Source: Planctomycetia bacterium
GTDB lineage: Bacteria > Planctomycetota > Planctomycetia > Gemmatales > Gemmataceae
DNA length: 21,345 bases
Assembly (NCBI GenBank): GCA_025356615.1
Contig: JANXSH010001278.1
Span: forward strand, 1 to 21,345
Direction: 5' to 3'
The position numbers and the translations under genes were made by a program. The stretch's first letter is position 1. Every line of letters starts with the position of its first letter. This document shows, in pieces, positions 8,256-15,162 of this stretch. Below the pieces are notes generated by a model that was given only the letters and a program-made list of their open reading frames with translations, searched no databases and was not told where the DNA came from.

Positions 8256-9209
8256 TTATTTCTTCTTCTTTTCCTTGCCCTTGGCGGAGTCGCCCGTGCC
8301 CGTACTCTCTTCGAGGATGACGATCAGCTTGACCTGCATTTTCTTGTCGGCCTTGTCCTTCTCCTCCGGGACATCCTTATCGTCGTCCTTGTCTGCGTCC
8401 TTGGCCTTCGCGACAGGCTTCTTCAGAGCGGCGAGGACGACGCGGAGCCTTTGGCCGGGTTCGAGCTTTTCGAGGGAGCTTTCGTAGCCGGGCAGGTTCT
8501 TGTCCTTGCCCTTCAGTTCGGCGAGTTCTTCCTTGGTGTATTTCTTGGGGTTGCCCTTCTCGTCGAACTCTTCGGGGAGGACCAGGGTGCGGACCTTGAT
8601 GCTCTCGGACGACTGGAACTCGACGAGCGCCTTGACCTTGTCCACCTTGTAGCCCGCAGGGGTGCCCACGCTGTACTTCCTCATGGCGGCCAACATCGTC
8701 GCGTTCTGCTGGGCGTTCGACTGGGCCATGACCTGGGTGACTGCCGCCTGGTATTCCCCCTGAGCCTTGGTCAGCTCGCCCTGGGCCTTGGTCATGTCAC
8801 TCTGTGCCTTCTTCTGCTCCTGGGCATTTTTGGCGGAGGCGAGTTTGGCCTGGGCCTGCTGGCCGTGCTGCACGGCCTGCTGGATCTTTTGCTGTGCCTG
8901 ATTGACCTTGCTCATGTTGGGCGCTTTGGCCGGCTTGGGGTTGTTGGTGGGGTTGATGTTTCCGTTGCCCTTGCCCGTGGGGACGAGCCTGTCCTGCACA
9001 CACTCGACGTTGAACAAGCGGTCGCTGCCCGGAGTCGTCTTGAGGATTCCGTCGAGTTGGCATGCGACGAACTTGCCAGAGTCGATGGTATCGACCTTGG
9101 CCGGATCGTTCGCCTTCTTCTTCTGGGCCAGAGCCTGAGTCGAAGTAAGTGCAGTCAGAGAAAGGAATACGGCCGACAAGAGGGCCGCGCCGATGAACCG
9201 ACGAGACAT
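8256..9209 (-). CDS. Exported coiled-coil protein of unknown function
   Basis: A 317-residue protein that I do not recognise. It starts with a clear signal peptide (RRFIGAALLSAVFLSLTALTSTQALA, cut near residue 28) and is preceded by GAGGAG. Residues about 95-180 are rich in Gln, Ala and Lys with few prolines and repeat KAQ/TKAQGE-type units, which predicts a long helical or coiled-coil section. Residues about 185-260 contain a mixed domain (AALVEFQSSESIKVRTLVLP) without known motifs. The last 60 residues are very acidic and basic (KDADKDDDKDVPEEKDK) and end in KGKEKKKK. It is transcribed away from the restriction-modification genes, whose methyltransferase starts about 300 bases upstream on the other strand. 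It probably acts outside the cytoplasmic membrane. No function is assigned. Confidence 0.75.
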   Translation of the reverse strand: MSRRFIGAALLSAVFLSLTALTSTQALAQKKKANDPAKVDTIDSGKFVACQLDGILKTTPGSDRLFNVECVQDRLVPTGKGNGNINPTNNPKPAKAPNMSKVNQAQQKIQQAVQHGQQAQAKLASAKNAQEQKKAQSDMTKAQGELTKAQGEYQAAVTQVMAQSNAQQNATMLAAMRKYSVGTPAGYKVDKVKALVEFQSSESIKVRTLVLPEEFDEKGNPKKYTKEELAELKGKDKNLPGYESSLEKLEPGQRLRVVLAALKKPVAKAKDADKDDDKDVPEEKDKADKKMQVKLIVILEESTGTGDSAKGKEKKKK

Positions 9210-9507
9210 GGATCGAACTCCTCGCTTGTGCGAATCTCGATCGTGTAACCGGAGGACCGAGAACGCAGATGATCTTCCCCGACTGAAAGCATTAGACCCG
9301 CCGGGCGGGGAAAAGTTCCGATGGGTGGGGAAGAATCCAGAGCGAGGGCGAGTAGACCTGTTGCTCGGGTGGTGCCAATCCGGACGAGGAGCAGACTCCT
9401 CTGGACGATGGCGGGCCCATTTTCCTGGTGACTTTCCTTCGAGGACAGACGATGATGACTACACGAATCGTACTGGACGGATGGGCAGATCGTGGTGAGT
9501 GAACCGA
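9210..9507. other. Divergent intergenic region before the restriction-modification genes
   Basis: About 300 bases between two divergently transcribed genes must hold both promoters. I see no convincing -35/-10 pair. A small perfect dyad GAGGAG-caga-CTCCTC at 9386-9401 could be an operator or a short hairpin. A plus-strand frame at 9193-9498 runs through here but overlaps the neighbouring signal peptide and has no domain. No controller (C) protein gene of the type that often precedes restriction-modification systems was found. Confidence 0.4.
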
Positions 9508-10524
9508 ATGACACGGATATCCTATCCAGAGAGGCTGGATCGTGAGTTCAGCCTTCCGAAGTGCAAAGATGGACCTTTCGTTCTCGACTTGTTCGCGGGG
9601 TGTGGCGGCCTGGCGCTGGGCTTCGAGGCAGCCGGGTTCGTGACAGTCGGCTTCGAGAAAGATGCCGATTGCTGTTCGACCTATCGACACAACCTCGACG
9701 CGATATGCCATCAACAAACGTTGAGGCCCGACCAAGCTCTCACAGATGGGGCGCAGGTAATCATCGGAGGCCCGCCTTGCCAGCCTTTTTCCGTGAACGG
9801 TCATCAGGAGGGCAACAGAGATGATCGCGATGGATTCCCCGCCTTCTTATCCGCCGTCGAGCGCTATCGGCCTCGCGTCGCGCTCTTCGAGAACGTGCGC
9901 GGGATGCTCTACAAGAATCAGACCTATTTCAATGCTATCGTCGAACGAGTGGAAACGTTGGGATACATCGTCGAATGGCAGCTCCTCAACGCGGCAGCTT
10001 ATGGTGTCCCCCAGAATCGTGAACGGTTGTTCGTCGTTGCACACCACGGCACGTTCCGCTTCCCCGTGCCGACCCATGCGGGCTGCCCGATCACGGCGGG
10101 TGAGGCTCTCGGAGAGTTGGCGCATGCCATTCCCGACGGGGCGAAGTTTTTGACTCCGAGCATGGACGCCTATGTGGCGCGCTATGAAAAGGCGTCGAAA
10201 TGCGTTCGTCCGCGTGACCTCCACCTCGATCAGCCCAGCCGAACCGTGACATGCCGAAACTTGAATGGTGCGACCGGCGACATGCTTCGGGTCAGGCTCG
10301 CGGATGGACGACGGAGAAGGCTCACCGTGCGAGAAGGGGCACGCCTCCAGAGTTTCCCCGACTGGTTCACCGTCAACGGGTCAGAGGGAAGTCAATTCAA
10401 TCAAATCGGGAATGCGGTGCCGCCGTTGCTTGCGAAGGCGGTCGCCTCCTCGGTTCTCGCCTGTCTCGAGAATCGATCACCCGTAGGTATTCGGGGGCAT
10501 AGGCGAGAGCCGACGTTGTTCTAA
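9508..10524 (+). CDS. DNA (cytosine-5) methyltransferase
   Basis: A 338-residue C5-cytosine methyltransferase, the modification half of the restriction system here. Residues counted from the ATG at 9508: motif I DLFAGCGG (27-34), motif IV with the catalytic PCQ (90-92), motif VI ENV (128-130), motif VIII VPQNRER (167-173), a short target-recognition region around 185-265, motif IX near RLTVREGARLQSFPD (271-285) and motif X QIGNAVPP (299-306). All catalytic motifs are intact. ATG 9508 is preferred because GGTGAG sits 8 bases upstream; a GTG at 9499 in the same frame is possible. The endonuclease frame begins 17 bases after the stop, so both are in one operon. The protein should protect its own DNA at the shared target; the target sequence cannot be read from the sequence. 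Confidence 0.92.
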   Translation: MTRISYPERLDREFSLPKCKDGPFVLDLFAGCGGLALGFEAAGFVTVGFEKDADCCSTYRHNLDAICHQQTLRPDQALTDGAQVIIGGPPCQPFSVNGHQEGNRDDRDGFPAFLSAVERYRPRVALFENVRGMLYKNQTYFNAIVERVETLGYIVEWQLLNAAAYGVPQNRERLFVVAHHGTFRFPVPTHAGCPITAGEALGELAHAIPDGAKFLTPSMDAYVARYEKASKCVRPRDLHLDQPSRTVTCRNLNGATGDMLRVRLADGRRRRLTVREGARLQSFPDWFTVNGSEGSQFNQIGNAVPPLLAKAVASSVLACLENRSPVGIRGHRREPTLF

Positions 10525-10540
10525 TGAGAGAAGTCGAGAC

Positions 10541-11029
10541 ATGAGTAAACTGGACGAGAGCCAGACCATTTTGATGGCTTTTGGACTTCCCTCTGATCAA
10601 CAGAATGAAGCTGCCGCTTACACGCTTCTCGCGCTGGCGGGACTAGCGGAAGATAAGGCATGGAGTCTGGCGAGTGGAGAGACGATGCGAATCCATGACA
10701 TCTTGCAATTCGTCAGGATGTACGGAAAGCATTACGCCGAGAACTCACGGGAGACGATTCGGCGACGTGTATTGCACCAATTCGAGCACGCTCGGATCGT
10801 CGATCGAAACCGGGACGATCCGACACGTCCGACGAACAGCGGAAAGACCTGCTACTCTCTTACCTCGGACGCTCTCGCCGTCATCGTGGCCTATGGGACA
10901 GATCGTTTCCCCGAACGAATGGCTGACTTCCAGGACAACGACGGCCGCGTGGACCTCGTCCTCAACTGCATACAGATCGTTTCCCCGAACGAATGGCTGA
11001 CTTCCAGGGCCGTCAGCCCACGCTGCTAG
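10541..11029 (+). pseudogene. BsuBI/PstI-type endonuclease, N-terminal fragment
   Basis: A 162-residue frame. Its first 125 or so residues (LSLASGETMRIHDILQ-like helices, then SRETIRRRVLHQFEHARIVDRN) look like the winged-helix N-terminal domain of BsuBI/PstI-type type II restriction enzymes. The natural frame ends at GTDRFPERMADFQ; from there the protein reads through a 37-base spacer and a second copy of a 37-base repeat in the wrong frame and stops at 11029. The catalytic domain continues in another frame from 10993. Removing exactly 74 bases would join both frames into one 315-codon gene, near the length known for BsuBI and PstI. Whether the fragment is made and pairs with the catalytic piece is unknown. 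Confidence 0.8.
10898..11008 (+). repeat. 37-bp direct repeat pair splitting the endonuclease gene
   Basis: Positions 10898-10934 and 10972-11008 are identical over 37 bases (starting ACAGATCGTTTCCCCGAACG and ending CTTCCAGG). Exactly 37 bases of unrelated sequence separate them. The offset is 74, that is 2 modulo 3, which shifts the reading frame. Loss of one repeat plus spacer restores the frame exactly at the linker between the N-terminal and catalytic domains. Confidence 0.95.
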
Positions 11030-11562
11030 CCCGCTACCAGAAGGCACGTCGGAAGCACGCCGTGGAGGTCGATCTGCCCGAAGGCATTAAGGCGTTTCTA
11101 TCGCCGGGGGCACACAACGAGCTTCAAGCTTCCGTCCTACGAGACTTCTGGCCGAATTTCGTCCCGAAGGCGAAGTTGCTCTATCTGGGAGACACCGCGA
11201 AAAGGGATTGGCATGTGGATGCGATGATGCTGGCCCAGGTCGGCCTCCCGTACTCCGCTCATGACAAATTCCCCGATCTGGTCTTCTGGCTCGAAGACCG
11301 CGAATGGCTCGTTCTCGTCGAGGCGGTCACGTCTCACGGGCCGGTTTCCCCCAAGCGGCGAGCAGAATTGGAAGACTTGCTGAAGGACAGCCCTCACCAT
11401 CGTGTCTATGTTACCGCCTTCGCTTCCCGGAAGGCCTTCAAGCAACACATGGATGAAATCGCCTGGGAAACGGAAGTCTGGGTGGCCGAGGTGCCCGATC
11501 ACATGATCCACTACAATGGGCCGAAGTTCCTTGCGCCGTTTCCCGACGAAGAGATGCCGTAG
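10993..11562 (+). CDS. BsuBI/PstI-type restriction endonuclease, catalytic part
   Basis: A 189-residue frame with the whole catalytic domain of BsuBI/PstI-family type II endonucleases: the AFLSPGAHNEL stretch, LYLGDT (63-68), FPDLVFW with P94-D95, LVLVEAVTSHGPVSPKRRAEL with E110, VYVTAF and IAWETEVWVAE near the end. These are the conserved blocks of the family, where the PD...E arrangement forms the Mg-dependent nuclease centre. The only start in frame is an ATG inside the second repeat copy, without a Shine-Dalgarno, overlapping the upstream fragment by 37 bases. Expression would therefore need re-initiation. By itself it lacks the N-terminal domain. It most likely represents a broken or switched-off endonuclease next to an intact methyltransferase; a split two-chain enzyme is possible. 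Confidence 0.85.
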   Translation: MADFQGRQPTLLARYQKARRKHAVEVDLPEGIKAFLSPGAHNELQASVLRDFWPNFVPKAKLLYLGDTAKRDWHVDAMMLAQVGLPYSAHDKFPDLVFWLEDREWLVLVEAVTSHGPVSPKRRAELEDLLKDSPHHRVYVTAFASRKAFKQHMDEIAWETEVWVAEVPDHMIHYNGPKFLAPFPDEEMP

Positions 11563-11592
11563 GTAGATTTGCCAAGCGGGCAGATCGAATCC

Positions 11593-12837
11593 TCACTTCC
11601 CCGCCGCCTTCAGCCCCGCGAGCCAACCCGTACTCCACGCCGCCTGGAAGTTGTAGCCGCCGATCGGCCCGTCGAGGTCGAGCAACTCACCCGCGAGGTA
11701 CAGCCCCGGCACGAGCTTGCTCTGCATCGAGCGCGAATCGACTTCGTCGAGTGTCACGCCGCCCGCCGTTACCTCGGCCTTGCCGAAGCCCAGCGTCCCG
11801 CTGATCGGCAGGCGCAGGCGCTTGCACGCCTCGACGAGGCGCATCCTCTCGGGTCGGCTCAGGGCGGCGGCACGCCGATCGAGGGGCAGTTCCGCCGCCC
11901 CCAAGACGCCCTCGGCGAGACGGCGCGGCATCCAGACGGCGAGGACGGCGGCCAGGAGTTTTTTGCCCTCCGCCGCCGTCTCGACGCGGATTCGCTCGTC
12001 GAGCTGGGGCAGTGTCTCATCGGGGCGGAGGTCCAACTCGACTCGGAGCGTGCGTGGCGAAGGGTGACCGCTGACGACCCGGCTGATGTCGAGGATCACC
12101 GGCCCGGTGAGGCCGAAATGGGCGAAGAGCAGTGACCCCCGCCGGGCCATGAGTACCTGATCCCCCTCGACGACCCGAGCGCCGATGTCCGGCAACGTGA
12201 TGCCGCGCAGTTCGCTGACCCACGGCATGTCCACGGTGATCGGCACCAGCGCGGGGCGCGGCGGGACGATGGTGTGGCCGAACGCCTGGGTCAGGGCGTA
12301 GCCGTCGCCCGTCGTGCCGCTGCCGGGGTACGATTTGCCGCCGGTCGTGAGGATGACTCGGGGTGCGTTGTACGTCCGGCGCGGCGTGCCCAGGACGAAC
12401 CCCTCTTCGCATCGTTCGAGTCGGAGGAGGGGAGATTCCAGCGCCAACTCCGCGCTCGTGCGACGGAGCCGGGCGAGCAACGCGGCCAGGACATCGGCGG
12501 CCTTGTTGCTCACGGGGAATATCTTGCCCGTGTCTTCGACCTTCGTGGCGACGCCCTCGCCCTCGAAGAAGTCGATGGCGTCCTGCACGCTGAACGCCGC
12601 GAGCGCCGAGTGAAGGAACCGGCCCGGTGGGCCGTAGGCGGCGACGATACCCTTGTTGTCAGTGGCGTGGGTGATGTTGCAGCGCGTGCCGCCGGACATG
12701 AGGATCTTGATCCCCGTCCGCGCGGTCTTCTCGAGCAACAGGACGCGAGCGCCGGCCTCCGCCGCGCTGATCGCGGCCATCAACCCGGCGGCCCCCGCAC
12801 CGACGACGGCGACATCGTAGGAGGGAGAGTCGCTCAC
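11593..12837 (-). CDS. HI0933/YhiN-family FAD-dependent oxidoreductase
   Basis: A 414-residue flavoprotein of the HI0933 (YhiN, aminoacetone-oxidase-like) family. The FAD-binding Rossmann motif VVGAGAAGLMAA is at residues 9-20, LLEK closes the second strand, and the family signature GTRCNITH follows near 50. TTGGKSYPGSGTTGDGY and the C-terminal GGYNFQAAWSTGW are also typical. The physiological reaction of the family is not firmly known. The start is a GTG that overlaps the stop of the upstream small gene in a GTGA arrangement, which implies translational coupling with that gene. Full length; no defects seen. Many frames on the opposite strand here are shadows of the GC-rich coding sequence. 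Confidence 0.92.
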   Translation of the reverse strand: MSDSPSYDVAVVGAGAAGLMAAISAAEAGARVLLLEKTARTGIKILMSGGTRCNITHATDNKGIVAAYGPPGRFLHSALAAFSVQDAIDFFEGEGVATKVEDTGKIFPVSNKAADVLAALLARLRRTSAELALESPLLRLERCEEGFVLGTPRRTYNAPRVILTTGGKSYPGSGTTGDGYALTQAFGHTIVPPRPALVPITVDMPWVSELRGITLPDIGARVVEGDQVLMARRGSLLFAHFGLTGPVILDISRVVSGHPSPRTLRVELDLRPDETLPQLDERIRVETAAEGKKLLAAVLAVWMPRRLAEGVLGAAELPLDRRAAALSRPERMRLVEACKRLRLPISGTLGFGKAEVTAGGVTLDEVDSRSMQSKLVPGLYLAGELLDLDGPIGGYNFQAAWSTGWLAGLKAAGK

Positions 12838-13205
12838 GTCGGGTCCGCGTCGGTTGGAGGGGGACAGGCGACGATTTGCCCGCTCAGGAGGGCCTTGTGC
12901 AGTTTCTTTCGCCGGGCGAATGCCAGCCGCCGCCGCGCGTAGGCGTCCTCGAGGGTGGCGAGGCGTTCACGGAGGCGGGTCAGCGATTCGTCGCCGGGGA
13001 ATCGTCGCGCATGTCGAGAGAGCCGATCGCGGACCGATTCGATCACCCGTCGGCGTGCTAGGAGACGGGCGTATCGCCCGGCCAACTCGTCGGCGAGCAG
13101 GTCGATCGTCGCCTGGGTCAACTGGCGCGAATCCTCGGGCCAAACCAGCCGACTGAACGCGATCCACTGAGAACGGGCATTCCGACACAGGTCCAGTACG
13201 GACAT
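12834..13205 (-). CDS. Small Arg-rich helical protein, unknown
   Basis: A 123-residue protein that I do not recognise. It is almost all helix-forming, with many Arg and Leu residues (RYARLLARRRVIESVRDRLS, then LRERLATLEDAYARRRLAFA), no signal peptide and no membrane segment. The last bases overlap the GTG start of the HI0933-family gene by 4, the usual sign of a coupled operon, which is the main support for it being real. Basic helices could bind nucleic acid or form a coiled coil. Function unknown. Confidence 0.6.
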   Translation of the reverse strand: MSVLDLCRNARSQWIAFSRLVWPEDSRQLTQATIDLLADELAGRYARLLARRRVIESVRDRLSRHARRFPGDESLTRLRERLATLEDAYARRRLAFARRKKLHKALLSGQIVACPPPTDADPT

Positions 13206-13322
13206 CGTTGCCTCTCCGCGTGGGTGAGGAGTCGGCTCATGATCCTGCCGACCGACAATGGCGTCTATTCATTGTATTCGCCGGAGGGGAGGAATGCTTG
13301 GGGGAAATCTCTAGGTGTGATT

Positions 13323-13419
13323 GGCTTTGCAATAGACTCCATCGTTTCGACGTAAGTCCTGATTCAATCGACTTAAATCCTTAAAAAACAGGCTTGTGAC
13401 AGAATTCTATTGCAAAGCC
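13323..13419. mobile_element. MITE-like element with 14-bp terminal inverted repeats
   Basis: GGCTTTGCAATAGA at 13323-13336 and its exact reverse complement at 13406-13419 enclose 69 bases of AT-rich sequence with no coding frame. TGTGATT stands immediately before the left end (13316-13322) and again two bases after the right end (13422-13428), which resembles a target-site duplication. The size, perfect termini and lack of coding sequence suit a miniature inverted-repeat element or the relic of a small insertion sequence. The parental transposase is not in the window. Confidence 0.6.
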
Positions 13420-13459
13420 GTTGTGATTGAAGAAGTGGGCAAATGAGACGCGCTGCCCC

Positions 13460-13487
13460 AAGCCCACTGGTTGCAACCGGTGGGCTT
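13460..13487. repeat. Palindromic intergenic repeat, copy 1
   Basis: A 28-base near-perfect palindrome AAGCCCAC-TGGTTGCAACCG-GTGGGCTT lies 41 bases beyond the stop of the ABC transporter gene. A close relative with the same arms and GTTGCAAC core is at 15107-15135, beyond the stop of der. No T-run follows it, so it looks more like a REP-type dispersed palindrome than an intrinsic terminator, although it could end transcription or protect mRNA 3' ends. Confidence 0.6.
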
Positions 13488-13528
13488 CGCCTACTTCCAT
13501 CGTCACCCCCATCTGTCAGCGAAGTGAC

Positions 13529-15055
13529 TCACCCCTGCACCCGCTGTTGCGCCCGCTCCAGCCGTCGGCTCAACAGCGACAGCGGGTAGCTCATCGCCAG
13601 GTACAGGCATGCCGTCATCAGACCGAGTTCCAGGATGAGCGCGGGGTTGTTGGTCGCGAAACTCCGGTAGCGCGCGGTCAACTCGGTCACCGCGATCACC
13701 GAGCAAATCGACGTGTCCTTGAACAGGGCGATGAAGTCGTTCGTCACCGGCGGGATGACCGTCCGCACCGCCTGCGGCACGAGGATGCGCCACAGGGCCG
13801 TCGGGTGCGACATGCCCAGCGATAGCGCCGCCTCCATCTGCCCGCGTGGGACCGAGAGGAGGCCGGCGCGGTAGATTTCCGCCTCGTAGGCGGCGTAGTT
13901 GACGGCGAGGCCGAGCACGCCTGCGGAGAACGCATCCAGCCGGACGCCGACGAGGGGCAAGAAGTAGTAGATCACCGACAACTGTAAGAGCAGGGGCGTC
14001 CCGCGGATCACCTCGACGTAGGCACCGATCGGCCAGGTCAGCCAACGGGGGCCGTACTGCCGACCGATCGCCAACGCGAGGCCGAGGGCCATCGCCAGGG
14101 GAAAAGAGATCGCCGCGAGGGTGATCGTCGTCATGGAGGCCCGCACCAGTCGTCTGGCGAACCAGGAGAGCGGCGGTCGCTGTCTCGTCTCCTCCGGCGG
14201 CCAGGTTTTGCCCACTTCCAGTAGCCCGGCCTGATCCACGTCCCAAAGGTCGTACTTCTCGAGGATGCGCTTCATCGTGCCGTCCCGCATGCACTCGCGC
14301 AGGGCGTCGTTGAGTTGCTCGCGCAAGACATCGTCTGATTTGCGGACGAAGATCACGAAGTAGTTGTTCTTCGTCGGCGCGATCGACTCTCCGATGATTC
14401 GGAGGTCTCGATACACGACCGGTTCGGTCTTCAGATACCATTTCGCCGCCGGGGTGTCCTGCACGGTCGCGTCGAGCGTCTTCTCCCCGACCCACTTCAT
14501 GACGGTCGTCACGCCCTCCTCGTCGTAGGCCTGCACGGTGATGGTGTCGCCATACCGCTCCTCGAGGTAGCGATGGGCCGCGCTATCCTTGAGGACGCCC
14601 ACGAGGAGCTTCTTTCGCCCTTCCTTGTGGCCGAGGTCGCCCCAGTCGCGGATCGGGCTGTCATGACGCACGAGCAGACTCAGCCGGTAGGCGAAGTAGG
14701 GGATGGTGGACGACATCACCTCTTCGCGCTGTGGGAACCACTCGTAGCCGTTGAAGATCACGTCCACGTCGCCGCGTCCGAGGTCCTGCGGCAACTGCGA
14801 CCAGGTCTTGCGCACGAACTTCGGGGGCCGACCGAGTTTCGCGGCTAGATACGTCGCGATCTCCCCCTCGAAACCGCCCGGCTCGCCGTCGGGAGTCTCG
14901 ATGAGATAGGGCTGTCCGCCCGTGTCGTCGCCTCCCCAACGGAGTTCATCCGTGACGACGACGGGCCGCGTCAAGAAGTAGACGCCGCCGCCCGCGAGGA
15001 GAATGGCTAGGAGCGCGAGCAGATACCACCGGCGTCGAGAGGGGGGAGTGGGCAT
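13529..15055 (-). CDS. Polar amino acid ABC transporter, binding-protein/permease fusion
   Basis: A single polypeptide (508 residues from the ATG at 15055; a GTG at 15064 adds three) joins two usually separate subunits. Residues about 10-30 form an N-terminal membrane anchor, and 35-275 are a family 3 periplasmic solute-binding domain (GGFEGEIATYLAAKLGR, GDVDVIFNGYEWFPQR, then YDEEGVTTVMKWVGEKTLDA). From about 300 a permease of the GlnP/HisM type follows, with MTTITLAAISFPLAMALGLA, YVEVIRGTPLLLQL and the EAA loop EAALSLGMSHPTALWRILVP that docks the ATPase. Such fusions are known in GlnPQ-type importers. The ligand is probably an amino acid; the fold does not tell which one. No ATP-binding subunit gene is adjacent, so it must be encoded elsewhere. 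Confidence 0.88.
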   Translation of the reverse strand: MPTPPSRRRWYLLALLAILLAGGGVYFLTRPVVVTDELRWGGDDTGGQPYLIETPDGEPGGFEGEIATYLAAKLGRPPKFVRKTWSQLPQDLGRGDVDVIFNGYEWFPQREEVMSSTIPYFAYRLSLLVRHDSPIRDWGDLGHKEGRKKLLVGVLKDSAAHRYLEERYGDTITVQAYDEEGVTTVMKWVGEKTLDATVQDTPAAKWYLKTEPVVYRDLRIIGESIAPTKNNYFVIFVRKSDDVLREQLNDALRECMRDGTMKRILEKYDLWDVDQAGLLEVGKTWPPEETRQRPPLSWFARRLVRASMTTITLAAISFPLAMALGLALAIGRQYGPRWLTWPIGAYVEVIRGTPLLLQLSVIYYFLPLVGVRLDAFSAGVLGLAVNYAAYEAEIYRAGLLSVPRGQMEAALSLGMSHPTALWRILVPQAVRTVIPPVTNDFIALFKDTSICSVIAVTELTARYRSFATNNPALILELGLMTACLYLAMSYPLSLLSRRLERAQQRVQG

Positions 15056-15106
15056 TGGGGGCACTCGCAGTGGCTTCTGGTCGAAGAAGGAGAATCATAG
15101 CACCTG

Positions 15107-15135
15107 AAGCCCACCCGTTGCAACGGGTGGGGCTT
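15107..15135. repeat. Palindromic intergenic repeat, copy 2
   Basis: AAGCCCACCCGTTGCAACGG and then GTGGGGCTT form a 29-base palindrome with one extra G in the right arm. It shares the AAGCCCAC arms and GTTGCAAC centre with copy 1. It stands 27 bases past the stop of der and upstream of the transporter start. Position behind genes at both sites suggests a dispersed repeat that tolerates, or uses, 3' gene ends. Confidence 0.6.
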
Positions 15136-15162
15136 GTGCGCCTCCTCGAGTGGCCCCCCCCG

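Larger units (their letters stand above)
13206..13528. other. Gene-free stretch with two repeat elements
   Basis: About 320 bases between two minus-strand genes. It is clearly more AT-rich than the surroundings from 13260 to 13435. It contains a MITE-like element (13323-13419, listed separately) and a palindromic repeat (13460-13487, listed separately). A TACAAT box on the minus strand at 13271-13276 could be a -10 element for the small gene ending at 12834, but no good -35 is visible. Confidence 0.5.

Noticed and set aside
8163..9248. 361-codon plus-strand frame rich in Leu
   Set aside because: It is the antisense of the exported coiled-coil gene; the Leu richness comes from complementing Lys/Gln codons.
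9193..9498. 101-codon frame ending just before the methyltransferase, considered as a controller or Vsr protein
   Set aside because: No helix-turn-helix or Vsr motif; it overlaps the divergent gene's signal peptide and has no ribosome-binding site.
10898..11008. CRISPR-like repeat-spacer unit (37-bp repeats, 37-bp spacer)
   Set aside because: Only two repeats, located inside a coding gene and restoring its frame when one is removed; no cas gene nearby.
13503..14495. 330-codon minus-strand frame
   Set aside because: It lies inside the ABC fusion gene in another frame; the real frame has clear domains.
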